Below, piece after piece: positions 32,260 through 43,816 of a DNA stretch of 64,000 nucleotides; within the stretch, counting starts at the first letter, position 1; each line of letters opens with the position of its first letter. Source of the DNA: Kalaharituber pfeilii (lineage: Eukaryota > Ascomycota > Pezizomycetes > Pezizales > Pezizaceae); assembly GCA_015179045.1 (NCBI GenBank), contig WHUZ01000004.1:1240001-1304000 (forward strand). Reading direction: 5' to 3'. Both the position numbers and the translations under genes were made by a program. The notes below the pieces were generated by a model. It saw only the letters and a program-made list of their open reading frames with translations. It did no database searches and was not told the DNA's origin.

Positions 32260-33850
32260 CAAGCAACACTAGCAGCGGGAGGATACGATTCCAATGGGTG
32301 CGCCGCCGACAGAAGGGCCCGTTACAGCTTTCTTCCTTCGCTCCTTTATATCTTGATTCCGTTTTGCTTTTATTCTTGTTGTGCACAATCTAATTATTTG
32401 TATCGTGATGCGCAGATAATTTGTTGCGACGGAGGCAGGTATATACGGTACTGGCTTGGCATTTGTTTCGGAAATTGTGTATGCAGGGCTCTCAGAGGAT
32501 TATTGGATTATTTGGATTCAACGGCGATGGGATATCAACTCTGGCAATCCGCATATGTGCGGCGCGATACGTACGGCACGGTTTGGAGGATAGTTGGAAC
32601 ATTGACAATTTGATTTTCTATGACTGCTTCCCCTGCGTGTGTTGACAGTTTCGCTCTTCGGGGATACGAGGCGCATCCCAATAAACCCTTACAAGATGTA
32701 TGGCAAAGTTTTTTTTCTTTCTCTCTTTTTCATTTCTTTTCTCTCTTGTTCGGTATTTCTCTCTTTGTTTTCTTTATTTTTATTTACAGAAGCAATTGGT
32801 AACCATAGCCATAAAAGATAAAAAAAAAAAAAAGAGACGGGTGAGAAAATTCGTATACGTTCAACTTGATGATTGAGTCGTTGATAATTTCCTTCACAGT
32901 CGCGCGCGAGAGAGCAATGGAGTATGAAAGGCCGAGTTAAATACCTCCAAATGGACATGGCAGGTAACCTCACTTGTGAAAACAACAATACTACACTAGT
33001 GGTGATCAAATAGGAATTTGCAAAAAATGTATTATTTTGCAGCATAATGATAGATAGTTAATAGACAGTGTTTTTATCAAGACTATTGTATTTGTCCGCC
33101 TCTGAAGGGAATTTTGTGCACGTATTTCGAATGATTGGTAAACCCCACAGTCCGCCGCCGAGAACTACTCGAACTGAGGCTCCGCCCTCACCCTTCACTA
33201 CTGTACTTGAGATCGCTTTGATTGTGACACAATTCCCTATTTAAATCGAAAATGCATAAAGAAATCAAGCGAATGCCAGCAGCTATCGGACTTGAACCAA
33301 TCAATTAGTTAATCCTCACTGTGAGGACAGCGCTACCATCGCAGCCTAGCTTGACGGTATCACATCCCTGTCCTAGGCATCCTTGCTACTGCCAAAGATA
33401 AGATTGTTCTGATAATCAACGGCGGTATTTAAGCTAACCTGTGACATCAATTCATTGCGAATCGTTAATTGCTTTTGCAGCACTGGGATTAGCAGCAGTG
33501 TGGTTGGTTACGAATCTAAAATCCCTACCATCGCAGATGATAATCCAGAAACTCCTGGTACTGGTCCGGGACAGGGATTGCTGATTAAGTCTAGCGTAGT
33601 ACATACTACCATTTGGAGATGTGACACAAGTTGATGATTGTTGTTACGCGGACCAGTAGGTAAAAGTTGCAGATCCTCCTCTATAACTAACCCATGTCAG
33701 CTGTTTTTCTATGTTATGTAATTAACGTCGCTCATAGCACCTGACATAGGCCCCACCTACATTAATAACAGGTATGCTTCGTACATCAAAATCCACTTCC
33801 ACGATACCTACACAATAGTTATTATATCACGGTCTTCCGGCTTGCGACAT
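32260..33850. other. 3' flank of gene 4, no supported gene
   Basis: The stretch shares blocks with the gene 5 flank (for example ggcatccttgctact at 33378 and 41599). About 360 bp (33015-33370) is present here but missing there and may be an insertion; it includes the tRNA-like segment at 33270-33345. No convincing ORF is present. Confidence 0.4.
33270..33345 (-). pseudogene. tRNA-like segment
   Basis: On the minus strand gcgatggtagcgctgtcctc resembles a D-arm, gtcct/aggat can pair as an anticodon stem, and ggttcaagtcc resembles a T-arm. Position 33 is not T and the acceptor stem does not pair well, so this is probably a tRNA-derived relic. Confidence 0.3.
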
Positions 33851-33860
33851 GCCCCGATTG

Positions 33861-33895
33861 GGTAGTCTGGTTGGGGTCGTGCCAACCAGACTACC
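33861..33895. repeat. Perfect 14-bp hairpin, 7-bp loop
   Basis: ggtagtctggttgg pairs with ccaaccagactacc around the loop ggtcgtg. The outer bases attggg/attggg are direct. No poly(T) follows that would suggest a Pol III terminator. Confidence 0.6.
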
Positions 33896-33996
33896 GATTG
33901 GGGGTGTCATTCCGAACCTTTTTTAGACGTTTCGGAGTTAGCGGTACTTGGCAGCCTTGGCACCCCCCCCTCCAACTATGTATAACCGCCGGATGA

Positions 33997-34440
33997 TTTT
34001 TTTTTTTTTTTTTTTTTTTAATATCATTTATCGCTTACCGCCCTGTGGGCTATGGCGATCACCTGGGGATGAGGCTAAGGCGCCATATATATCCCTCTGC
34101 TGTTCAGCCTCCTCATCGCCTTGGATCTTGCTACCGGCCTACCATCTCTCCGTTTGCCTATCGCCTGGCACTCTCTTCTATAACAATATCCTGGCATAGT
34201 AGGCAAAAAAAGGTCTAAGCCTTCCTATCTGGTCTCTCTCAACACTCTTCACCCACACGCCTTCCAGTACTGCTATCGGCTCCACTATTTCTCGTCTGCT
34301 ACCCTGGTAGGCCCTAGTGATCTTTCTTGCTATGTATTTAATACTGGAATTCTCCCACTCCCGTTGTATCCTGCTTATCCTCTACTTATTGTTCTGCGCT
34401 TCATAGTCCTGCTGGCCGGACCATAGCGATATATATATAT
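33997..34440 (-). mobile_element. LINE-A 3' region, degenerate
   Basis: A T-run (33997-34019) and the inverted tail A core are followed by about 380 bp whose minus strand reads KYIARKITRAYQGSR and EGVWVKSVER between stops. This is plausibly decayed LINE coding sequence. The boundary is uncertain and I found no TSD. Bases 34440-35400 beyond it hold no feature that I can support. Confidence 0.5.
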
Positions 34441-35410
34441 CTGAGTTCCCTGCTAGCCAATCCTGCTACTCCTAATGCAATTGCCCGCAGCGCCTTAGCC
34501 TTCGCCTGCTCCTTTACGCAATGCTACTGGAATCTCCCTGCTATCATGCTCTAATCCTAAAAGTGCGTTGACCTATGGTGCCCCGGGCGATTTTCATCCT
34601 GTGAGCACCCGTTGCGTCCCCTGAATGGATATGGAGAGTAGAGCTATTATCGATTCGATTCGCTCTGTTATCTTGGGACGCTGTGCTGATCTATCTACAT
34701 TATTTTAGGGGAGTCTTTTTATAGACTTTTCACCCGTTCCCAAACCTCGCTGAGTTCCTAACTCAGTAATCACAAACTTGCCCCATTAGAAAATCGACAA
34801 ACTTACCCTTTCGTGCTAGCCGTTTTACAAGGAGTGTAAAGCTACTATCCTACATCTCCTTGGTGAGAGGCATACCGGTAATGATGAGGAGGTGAGGCCA
34901 GAGCTCTATAGCTAGTTCAGTCTGCCAAGATTTCGTGAAAGTGCTCGAGGAATTCGAAAGGGCCGTCTATATTCCTATTGGTCGTCTTAAGGATAATGAC
35001 CAACAGATCTATTATCCGCTGCATCAGAAGGTAGGTTAGCTGCAGATCAGCAGCGTTATCAGTGGGAAGTATTTGAAGATGGTTGGCCACTTCTTGGCGG
35101 GGTGCCATGTCATGTGACCCGCTGACAGGTTGCATCCTCAAAGCTACCCATTTTCAAACCTGCCTATCGTTATTAGTCTCGTATATGTTATGACCACGGC
35201 CTCAATCAAAATTCTGCATCTTGAAGGCGATTTAGCCTGAACGATTTTATCGATGGTTCGAACATGCGGGATGCCTAACAGAAGCTTTTCAAGAATGAGC
35301 ATCATGAACATTCGAACTGTGGGAATTGCATTACAGGAGGCCGATTATTTCCTTACAGGAGGCGGAGCGGAGAAGTTGGTCAGTCCATATACCCCCCTTT
35401 GTATTTAATC

Positions 35411-35459
35411 TCGCCATAGCCCATAGGGCCGCATCCGAGGAATGGTATAAAAAAAAAAA
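35411..35459 (+). mobile_element. LINE-A tail
   Basis: Tail A core with one change (cgccatagcccatagggccg) followed by a short A-run. No TSD was recognised. Confidence 0.65.
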
Positions 35460-35590
35460 GTGGGGATTTCGGCCAAGAAAATAGGATCGAACATTGGGTG
35501 AGACAAATCCCTGAAAGATATCTCACAATGAGTTCTAGATTTTCTTGTCTCAATGAGGCTCTGTATGACTGCTGACAAAGTCTAACCTTG

Positions 35591-35619
35591 CTATAACGAA
35601 TTCACGAAACTCGTTATAG
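35591..35619. repeat. Hairpin ctataacga/tcgttatag
   Basis: A 9-bp perfect inverted repeat with an 11-bp loop lies in an AT-rich stretch. Short cttgctata phrases recur at 35690 and 35750, so it may be the end of an old MITE. Confidence 0.35.
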
Positions 35620-35874
35620 GGAAAACCTTGCGATACCGAAACATTGACTGAGCCCAATCCGTTTGCGCTCAACCACCACTTGCTATAAAAAAGCCAACAA
35701 ATAATGAAACAAAAATTAGTTTGAGCAAAAGTTATTATACAAATTATTCTTGCTATAGCGAAAAATGGCTAATGGATTGCATGACTAATCAAGGACTTAC
35801 CCAATCGCATAACCTAGAAACTGTCTCCGGGCCATAAGGACTTTGCTCCAGGGACTCTGCCATGCCGAACAGCT

Positions 35875-37060
35875 CACCGACAACAACCACCACAGGACGA
35901 GCGTTTGGAAGCGACTCCACAACCACAACGTCCCCCCGAGTGAAACCCACATAGATCGATAGGTCTCAGCATGCTGAGTCCTTTGATCTAATTTTTATCC
36001 TGAAAAAACCTACTCCACAAGTTTCCCCCTCGGGGTGAAATTTCAGGGAAATTCACTCGGAGCCACCCGTTGCCAACACATCAACCGGCGCCAAGAAATG
36101 CCAAAGGGAAAGGACCGACCCGCCCCCAGACACAAAGGACTGGTTCCAGAAGTTCCTAGAGGAGGATAGTCGCAGGTTCGAGAGCCGCTATGGCTCCCCC
36201 TCAACACCACCACCGAAGATGGGGTTCAGCCCCATCATCACCACCCAAACAACACCAGCGGACCTCACGCCTGAAGCCCTAGGCTTCAGCCCAGTCTACA
36301 CCGTGCACTCGGAGGAGCCGTCTCCGGAGAGCACCCCCACCCACCTCCCACCCCCACCAGAAAGCGCAAAGGCAAAGCGGCGTCGCCACAAGACCTGTAC
36401 GCCTTCAAGAAGAGACTCGACGATAAGGAGGCGACAAAAATTGCCTCCGCACCATCGGTCGTGACTCCACCACCACCCGCTAACAGCACCCCCACCAGCA
36501 CCCAACCAACCCCCGCGTCCACTCCCGCTCCCACGCCCACACGGACTACCAATCCCCTTCGCGCCCCCAAAGCCAAATCCCCGCCCTATCCAAACAACCC
36601 GGTGCCACCACCCGAAGTTCGGCATCGTAATACACGGGATAGCCCTGAGGAAGGACCTCGGGAAAGTCCAAAGATGGAGGGAGGCAAAAAGCAAAGGCCA
36701 AGGAGGAATTCTGGAGATACGATGGCTAAGAAAAAAGATGACGCTAGTCGAGGAGGGAAAAAAGACGAGCTTGGTGGTTGTGTACCTGGAGAGACTAACC
36801 GAAATAGACAAGGTGAGGCTAGGAGGAAGATGGCTCAGGGCATGCCAGTACAAGTGGGACGGAGGACGGAGATAGGATAAGGACATCCCCTCATGTACCG
36901 ACGGAAAGCTGTTATTGTTGTTGTCACTTCCCCTTCACCCAGGGGGTTCCGGGGATTTCCACTCTCATATCTAACTTTCCTTTCATTTCATATGTAACTA
37001 AATACCGCCATAGCCTTTAGGGCGGCATGCGATTACTGATATAAAAAAAAAAAAAAAAAA
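35875..37060 (+). mobile_element. LINE-A deletion derivative (5' UTR + ORF1 + tail A)
   Basis: The TSD atgccgaacagct/atggcgaacagct is at 35862-35874 and 37061-37073. The 5' UTR (35880-36060) is homologous to that of LINE-B at 6226-6420. ORF1 and then tail A (37008-37030) with poly(A) follow; ORF2 is missing. It is 1.19 kb and full-length at both ends, paralleling the LINE-B derivative at 5315. Confidence 0.8.
36099..36880 (+). pseudogene. LINE ORF1, frameshifted
   Basis: The N-terminal part reads DPPPDTKDWFQKFLEEDSRR and a Pro-rich linker in one frame to 36464. The conserved C-terminal block continues in another frame from about 36620: FGIVIHGIALRKDLGKVQRW, LEIRWLRKKM, EGKKTSLVVVYLE, KVRLGGRWLRACQYKWD, with a stop at 36878. 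It matches the ORF1 at 6459-7398 motif by motif. At least one frameshift makes it non-functional. Confidence 0.7.
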
Positions 37061-37110
37061 ATGGCGAACAGCTGCAAGCGGGATTATGTGAAATTTTTTT
37101 TTAAAAAAAA

Positions 37111-38170
37111 GCACCTTACAATACCAGTTACTGTAGTTTTGGCCCAATTCCACAAAAAATGGTGTGAAAGGATTGCAGTAGTCTTTTGGCCATAGTTGTC
37201 GCCTTTCTAACTTACGTAAAGTCCAGTGTTTCTTTGTAGGTAATTTGATCTAGGAATGGGATTGATGATGCTTGCGCAAAATGCTTGATCAATACCTCTG
37301 TAGCTCAATTTTGTATCTCGTCTTTTTCCTACTTCAGTTATTTCTATAAGGAGGATAGCCTCAGACGTGAAATCTATTCCCATAAATGCATTTGAAGCTC
37401 AGCTGCTCGGGTCTTTAAATTTAGCTTCTAATCACTGACTACTCTTACCACAATATTCTATCACCACACCCTGTGACAACGAAAAAAGGTGCCAGACTCC
37501 TGATTTCGTTTTAGCAACTTCCACCAGCATGGCACGCTGGGTACGTTAGATAGACGGTGCGGTACCGAAAAGTACGGATAACCAACGTGTATCATAGGGC
37601 GGCATGCGAGTCATGATAATAAAAAAAAAAAAAAACTGGACTATGAATTTCAGGAGTTAATGTTAGTATGACTCGTTTCTCTACTCTGGTTGCCCACCCT
37701 CACTGAAGATAATTGTCACCATATGAGCCCATGACATCAATAGATTAGGAACGATTGATGCCGATTTTGGGAACGGTACGAAAGAAGCTTTGCATAACAC
37801 ACCTTAGGCGATTTTTTGAGTATAAGACCTCTGGCCAGGAGTATTAATTTAGTTGCATCAGACTGGAGTTTGTTTTGAACTTGCTAGGATGATTCTGTTG
37901 CCAGTTAGCGCCCTCACTGAAAGAACCTACAGCTAGCCGCTTGATGAATCCTCACCCAATAAACTGATCAATTCGCATCCTCCACTTCAACCTTTCCTAT
38001 TTGCCAGTCAATCATACTATTTACAGGCGGTATTCTAGTCCACATTAGCCGTTGTAAGCAGGATTGTCTCCATAAGTGGATCACAGACAACTTCCCATTC
38101 TGACTGGCTTCCATGATGTGTTGTTTTCACCTTGCCATATAGTCTTCGTATTTGCGAAAGCCTTTCAAGT
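37111..38170. other. Unassigned spacer with one LINE-A tail
   Basis: No gene is supported. A LINE-A tail end (catagggcggcatgcgag, then an A-run) is at 37594-37635, lacking the 5' half of the core. Confidence 0.5.
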
Positions 38171-38177
38171 ACAGGTG

Positions 38178-38235
38178 CCCTGCCATAGCGACTAGCGATA
38201 AGCGGGGTTACGTGATATTTTTTAAAAAGAAAGAT
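38178..38235 (+). mobile_element. LINE-B tail
   Basis: Diverged tail B (ccctgccatagcgac, then agcggggttacgtgat) with a mixed T/A tail. No clear TSD. Confidence 0.6.
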
Positions 38236-38298
38236 GCACTCGGGCTGACCAGTCAGCAGTGTCTTTTGCTACAGTGAGTATCTCCTGCAGCTAACTAT

Positions 38299-38362
38299 TT
38301 TTTTTTTTTTTTTTTATTTTTATATCACGTAACCCCGCATGCAGCTGTTCGCCAAGGCAGGG
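38299..38362 (-). mobile_element. LINE-B tail (64 bp)
   Basis: A T-run, then atcacgtaaccccgcatgca and the rest of inverted tail B. The perfect 15-bp TSD cctgcagctaactat is at 38284-38298 and 38363-38377. Confidence 0.9.
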
Positions 38363-38776
38363 CCTGCAGCTAACTATCAGCCCGCATATTGCAGTGGGGA
38401 AATGTCGAGTGGTTTGTCGTACAGTAGTTATGACATGGCAAATGAATTGAATCAAGGTGGGCCGTACTTGAGCCGCACGCCGGCGTGAGGCGAGACTACG
38501 GTTGAATCTTCGAGCTCTGAGTTGTGACAAATGCATCCACCGATCATTGAGGCGGCGTTCTGCACCGCTAGTCATCCCTGCGCACTATAAAAACTTGGCA
38601 CTGCCCCTTAAAGCATATTCTTGACGGCCTCGACATGCTGCTTTACCGCAGTAGATGGCAGCGGAGGTGCAGAGGTAAAAATTTACCAACAGTTCCACCC
38701 CAGAGGGATACAGAGAATGAAGTAATTTGGACAATCAAAAGACTCAGCGGAATGAGAGCTTTCGGATCTATGTTCC

Positions 38777-38842
38777 CACTTCGACAGGGCAGGCGTTCGG
38801 AAGAACTTCGCTGGCCCTGTTCTTCCGAACGCTGTCGAAGTG
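38777..38842. repeat. Long GC-rich hairpin
   Basis: The left strand cacttcgacag, a ggcag bulge and gcgttcggaagaac pair with gttcttccgaacgc and tgtcgaagtg, leaving a 12-base loop. This gives 24 paired bases. I do not recognise it as a known element end. Confidence 0.65.
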
Positions 38843-39023
38843 CTTGTCGCGTGTAACCTAGTGGTTATTTAGGCAGCGTTTTTGCTTTTAGCATGACATA
38901 CTACTCTGAGATTTAACATTCCATTTGCTGCAGGGCATAGACCCCAAACCCTGGTTACTGGACGGGCAGATGAGCAGCAATACCTCCAATACTTTCGAAT
39001 TCGCTCTCCCAGATTTTGTTTCC

Positions 39024-39030
39024 TATAAAA
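39024..39030 (+). promoter_or_regulatory. TATA box, family gene 5
   Basis: TATAAAA lies 139 bp before the ATG, followed by ccgccact like genes 1 and 2. Confidence 0.55.
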
Positions 39031-39162
39031 CCGCCACTTCATACCTCAGAATGCTCGAGTCCAGTTCCCATTTTCAGCGCAAAGGCATTGGGAGGAGCAC
39101 TTACTTTGAATCTCCCATCAAGTTTTTTCCACCTTCACTTGGCACCTTCATTCTCCAACTAA

Positions 39163-39831
39163 ATGAACACCAACACCGATGTAGACGTGTACATCAATGT
39201 CGCTTCCATCGGCATGGTATTGTACATAAATAGAAGAGCTCAGGGCATGAATGAACACCAGCAGCGACCTAACCCTGCACCAGCATCAGAAATCCTCAAT
39301 ACGCCTCCAGCCGCGGAAGGGCTCGACTCTGAACAAATTATCCTCAACCATATTGCTCCAGAATCAGAACTACTCTCCGGAGACCATGATAATAGAAGCC
39401 ACAACCCCCGCGTCGACTTTTCCCCCCTCCTAACCGTACTCCGACGAACACATGGTGATCATGTTGAACTGGCCCCCCAAATCTTCCATGAGATGCCAGC
39501 ATTACAAACCCCTGCCGGTCGCCATCGCACACCAGGTCACATCCCTTCGACATATGGTGCTGCTTCGACGTCATCAAATCAGAGTGTGACCAGGAATATC
39601 GTGAGACTGCAGGACCCCGGGGCTGTTGAACTGGAAGGAATGGGGACTACACAAGCTTTTAGGAACGCGCCGCCGCTGATCGAACTACCCGGTAAAACAG
39701 ATTCGGAGGATACTGAGCTTCAACTTCCGACACCTGGAAGCATTCCCAGAGGCACCTCCAGAATCAATACGCAGAAGCCCAAGAGAAAATCTTGGTATCG
39801 AAAGCTGCAAGATTTTATCCGGCGACATTAA
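39163..39831 (+). CDS. Family gene 5: 222 aa, shortened hydrophobic block
   Basis: This is the most divergent intact member. The N-terminal block reads MNTNTDVDVYINVASIGMVL then YINRRAQGMNE. ARDF has shrunk to A, and the run MVLVLLCLHR has lost several residues, all in frame, so the hydrophobic segment is much weaker. The middle keeps EGLDSEQIILNH, QIFHEMPALQ and IELPGKTDSEDTELQL. The tail ends KPKRKSWYRKLQDFIRRH because an AAA Lys codon has become TAA; the next codons still read SRK and then the ancestral stop. It may be a variant with altered localisation or an early pseudogene. Confidence 0.7.
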   Translation: MNTNTDVDVYINVASIGMVLYINRRAQGMNEHQQRPNPAPASEILNTPPAAEGLDSEQIILNHIAPESELLSGDHDNRSHNPRVDFSPLLTVLRRTHGDHVELAPQIFHEMPALQTPAGRHRTPGHIPSTYGAASTSSNQSVTRNIVRLQDPGAVELEGMGTTQAFRNAPPLIELPGKTDSEDTELQLPTPGSIPRGTSRINTQKPKRKSWYRKLQDFIRRH

Positions 39832-42800
39832 TCCCGGAAATAAAAATGGAGTACCCAGCAAAATGGCACTCCATGATTTCGGATGTGACTCCTCGACGGA
39901 ATTGGAGATGATTCTGCGCCGCTAGTCCAGTCCCCGTCGGCAGTGATTAATGGCAATTTCGAAATCTATTTTACTTTAACTTCCGCTTTGTTTTTGCTGT
40001 TGTCTTTCACAATTTTGTTATTCCGGTAGCTCCAGTAATTTTTCTTTCGTTTATGCAATATAATCATACCAGGTATCGCTATATCCATTGGATGGTTGGC
40101 CCTGCCAAGGCGTTGGTACCAGTTATTGTGAATTAGTCCATTGCGGCGCTATAGCAAATACCCAGTTTGAACGATGGTCATGTTTTTGGGAAATCCCTGA
40201 TTTGTTTCCTAGGTCCGCCTCTCTTTTATCTATATTGATATTTTCGCTACATATTAGTTGTTTTGTTTTTCCTTTTTCTTCTTGCTCGCTCCCTTTTTAC
40301 CTACTTTTTTGCTGTTTATAGCTTGTTTATTACCAATGACAAAGTGACAGCCAGCCCAGCAGTAACATTTATGCTGTCGGGAAAATTAGTCTTCAGACAT
40401 TAGCACTGGAAGTCATCTGACGAGATATATGTAGCATTTGTTGCTCACATTTCGTCCCAACCAGAGAGAATAAAAAAATTTTTTTGGCAGTATAAATAAT
40501 CAACACAAGCACGTACTTTGCTACCATAGAGAACAGCATTGAGCTCACTAATTGTCGTAGCTAGAAATTGATTATGAATAATCGGCTGCTGTTAGCAAGG
40601 AGTCATGGGAATCTTCGAAATTTATTGCACTTTTCCAGACTAAATTCCCCTTCGCTTCCTTTTTTAGTTTCAGAATTTATTTTTGACCTTGGCATTGATT
40701 TCGGAAATTCTTGGGGATTTTCTGGGCCCGACATCGATAGATTTAGTGGGGGATCAACTATCAATGCGCATATTTATGGCACGATTGGTATAGCGCAGTT
40801 TGAACGACGTTTTGGGAAAATTGGCATGTCGTTTTTCTACCACAGCTTTTATTGAATCTACATGGGTCGGTTGCTATTTTCTTTACAGGGCCATGTTACG
40901 CAGTTTTATTTTTTCTTTCGCAGTCCTTCTCTTTCCGTCTTTCTTCTTTTCTTTTCATTTCTTTTCTTTTGTTTGTGTTTATCCACGCAGCTACTTGTAT
41001 GAATATTGCGGTGCTGAATAAGCGATAGGAAGACGAAGCGGGAATAGGCAGTGTTTCTATGTAAGCATCGCGAAAAGGACGGAACAGCCAAGGACCACAC
41101 ATTTTGCCATCTCCGTATGCGATACATACAACGAGTGCTTTTCTCTAGCGACAAAACAAGACATGCATGCCGCAATAAACGGGGGTGGCATAGTATAATC
41201 CAGGATGGGACCCAAAAACGTAATGCTGCGAATATCTACTACAAAACTCAAGTTTTGCAAATTCGCCGAGTAGGTAGTGCCGGCGCTGGGAGTCGTGGTA
41301 CTTGGGTATTAAAATACCGATATATATGCTAAACTCACATAGTTACGAGTACTTTCATGTGTGTATATTGAAGTTGGTAAATTAAAAGATTGTGAAAAAG
41401 GAGAAAACATAGGTGTGTACACTGTTCTAATTTGATAATTGAGTACTTGACATTTAGCTTCATATACTTTTCCTTTCGTAATAAACTATGAAAGGAAAAG
41501 ATCTCAAAATGGACAAGACTTGGCAGGCAGGTAATGTCACTTCCTCCGCAAAACAACAATACTATTCAGTCTCGAGCAAATAATATGACAGTGCCAAGGC
41601 ATCCTTGCTACAGCTGAAGATAAGATCATTCTGATAATCAATCACAATTAGCTTCAAGCATCTTAATTGCTTTTGTAGCCATCAATGACGCACCAATACC
41701 AGAATCAATGGGTGCAATTGCATGGGAATCTTAAATCCTTGCCATTACTAGAAATACAATTGTATTGTCGCAGATAATAGGGTTCTGGGATTCGCCCTGA
41801 GTTCACATTGATGCAGGGATTGCTGCTGATCAACACAACAAGCCCAGCTCATTCGTTGAAATTGCAATGCACGAGTTTTCTAATCTGCTTAGCTCCCGAC
41901 CCAAGTGACAAGGCTGCTGATTTTCCCGTCCAAACTCCTGTGTCAACTGGTCAAATTGTATCACATGGATCTCTTTTCTCACCAGCTGGCTGACACCATA
42001 CGCTGCGCCTGGGATCGCCCCCTCCCACATCCTAAAATGCTGGTAACGAATTAATTACATAAGGTACACTGTCGGATGCTACAAAGAATTACTGCGAGTG
42101 ACAAAGGACACTCCAGTGGGAAGCCAGAGCATCGGAGAATACATTAAATCCTTCCGCAGATTTTCTAGGAAGCTGCCTGAGAGAAAGCAGTCAATGCTCA
42201 AGAATGGGTAGCGAGTTCTATTTTTAGCATAAGCAGGTGACCTGTTTGGTATATATGAAGTCAGATGATGAATATTCTCTGAGTTCCCATATGTCAATGA
42301 TCGTGCCCTGAGGTGCTATTGTACTCGATGTATACTCTGTGGCCTATTTGAGAAGATATAGAAAGTTTGGCTGCGCTCAGGCTAATATGCAGCGAATGGT
42401 ACCGTCATAATAAAGCATACACTGTTGTTTTTGCATATGCAAAGGGATACTCGGCTACTATGCAGTTGACAAACATTGCAGAAGCCCTCTAAAGCTATTA
42501 AATAGAAACTCCACTCTAATAAAGTATTTCTGAACTGCAACTGCTTGTCGCACTGCCTGATGGATTTTGATGCGATACGTCTCTGAGTGGGTTTGTTTTT
42601 CTTTTTTATAAAGCACTCCTATACTAGCCTCGTCCCTGTTCTCGTGCCCACGTTTGATTCTCACTCAAGATAATTCATTGCTTACTAAACGGTCTATAGT
42701 GTGTCACATGCCCAGTGATTAAAAGCCTGCCTGGGAACCGTATTTCCCCTTGAGCGGCATTACTGCGGGGCACTAGAAAGGGATCGCCACGGCTTGCTTA

Positions 42801-42900
42801 GGGCCGCAATGAGAGATGATAACCACAGGGTTAGGGGTAGCCTTATCCATAGGTTAGGGACTGTTTGTTTTGATTTTTGATTGATCTGAGTTCTCTACTA
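39832..42900. other. 3' flank of gene 5 with a second, gene-less 3' flank
   Basis: Bases 39832-40050 are the normal family 3' flank. A second copy of that flank (attgattatgaataatcgg, then ttcagaatttatttt) lies at about 40565-40800 with no ORF in front of it. Bases 41310-42060 share blocks with 32820-33800. No gene is supported up to 42900. Confidence 0.45.
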
Positions 42901-42908
42901 CAGAGATA

Positions 42909-42963
42909 TTTTTCTTTTTTGTAATATCACTTAACCCCGCTTGCAGCTCTTAGCCATGGCAGG
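42909..42963 (-). mobile_element. LINE-B tail
   Basis: tttttcttttttgtaatatc, then inverted tail B with changes (agctcttagccatggcaggg). A short possible TSD, ctactac, lies on both sides. The paralogous site at about 63213 lacks it. Confidence 0.65.
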
Positions 42964-42966
42964 GCT

Positions 42967-43556
42967 ACTACTGTGTTTCACCACATCTCGACGCACACCA
43001 CAATTCGACGCACTTCCCACCAAAACTAGCCACGCAGAAGAGCGTGTACCTCAACCACTAGAGCACAATTTTGTAAGTGCTATTTAGAGACACTAAATAA
43101 ATACTTGTTCTTCATGTTTAGCACCTCTGCCTGCTTAAAGAAAGCATTCTCAAGGAATTATGGCACCGCGAGAGTTGTAACAATGTCTTGGCATCTATTT
43201 GTATGGGATTCTCATACACTATTTCAGCGGACTGAGCATACTACTCTTTGTTAGCACTATCACACCAATGACAATTGTCTTGTGATCAAAGGGCATCCTC
43301 TAGTTGTATATTGATTTACTTGATTTTATTCAATCCATTTTAATATATTGCATAGTTGGCATGCTGATATATATTTTCAGGTGCTCTTCCGATACTATTC
43401 ATATGCAATATTTCTATGGGAATAAAAATATTTTGAACAGCTTAACAATTACTTCAAGAATTATGTTGATGCCATTCATGTATATCTCCATAGCGATAGG
43501 TTATCCAGATGAAATGTTTAAATATTTTTATTGAATTAATTGCAGGTGCAGTGGGT
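42967..43556 (+). repeat. Direct duplicate of 63214-63804
   Basis: ctgtgtttcaccacatctcg through ggtgcagtgggtagatt is repeated nearly unchanged at 63214. Homology resumes at 44317 (catatctgcaattttaccgc) against 63807 and runs to the window end, so 43557-44316 is extra here or lost there. Confidence 0.85.
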
Positions 43557-43754
43557 AGATTGTAAGGACAGAGCCCAGAGGACGAAGCCTAAGCCTGAGA
43601 GAGAGTAAACCATGTACCAGAAGCTTCTGCCGTATCGCCGCTTCTGCCGCATCGCCGTGCATATGCAGCCTACCTGCGCTATGCAGCCTACCAGGCGCAT
43701 ATGTTGCCCTGACAACAACCCCGCATTCGAGTCCAAACGCGCAATGCAGGTGTC

Positions 43755-43816
43755 TTTTTTTTTTTTTTTTTTTTTTATCACGTGACCCCGCTTGTAGCTG
43801 TTCGCCATGGCAGGGC
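43755..43816 (-). mobile_element. LINE-B tail (62 bp)
   Basis: A T-run, atcacgtgaccccgcttgta and the rest of inverted tail B. The perfect 12-bp TSD aatgcaggtgtc is at 43743-43754 and 43817-43828. Confidence 0.9.

Larger units (their letters stand above)
35821..37110 (+). mobile_element. LINE-B tail, split by a LINE-A derivative
   Basis: ctgtctccgggccataagga, then tail B up to atgccgaacagct (35874), resumes after the insert as atggcgaacagctgcaagcg and ends ttatgtgaaattttttttt with an A-run at about 37110. The duplicated atg(c/g)cgaacagct is the TSD of the inner element. Confidence 0.75.
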
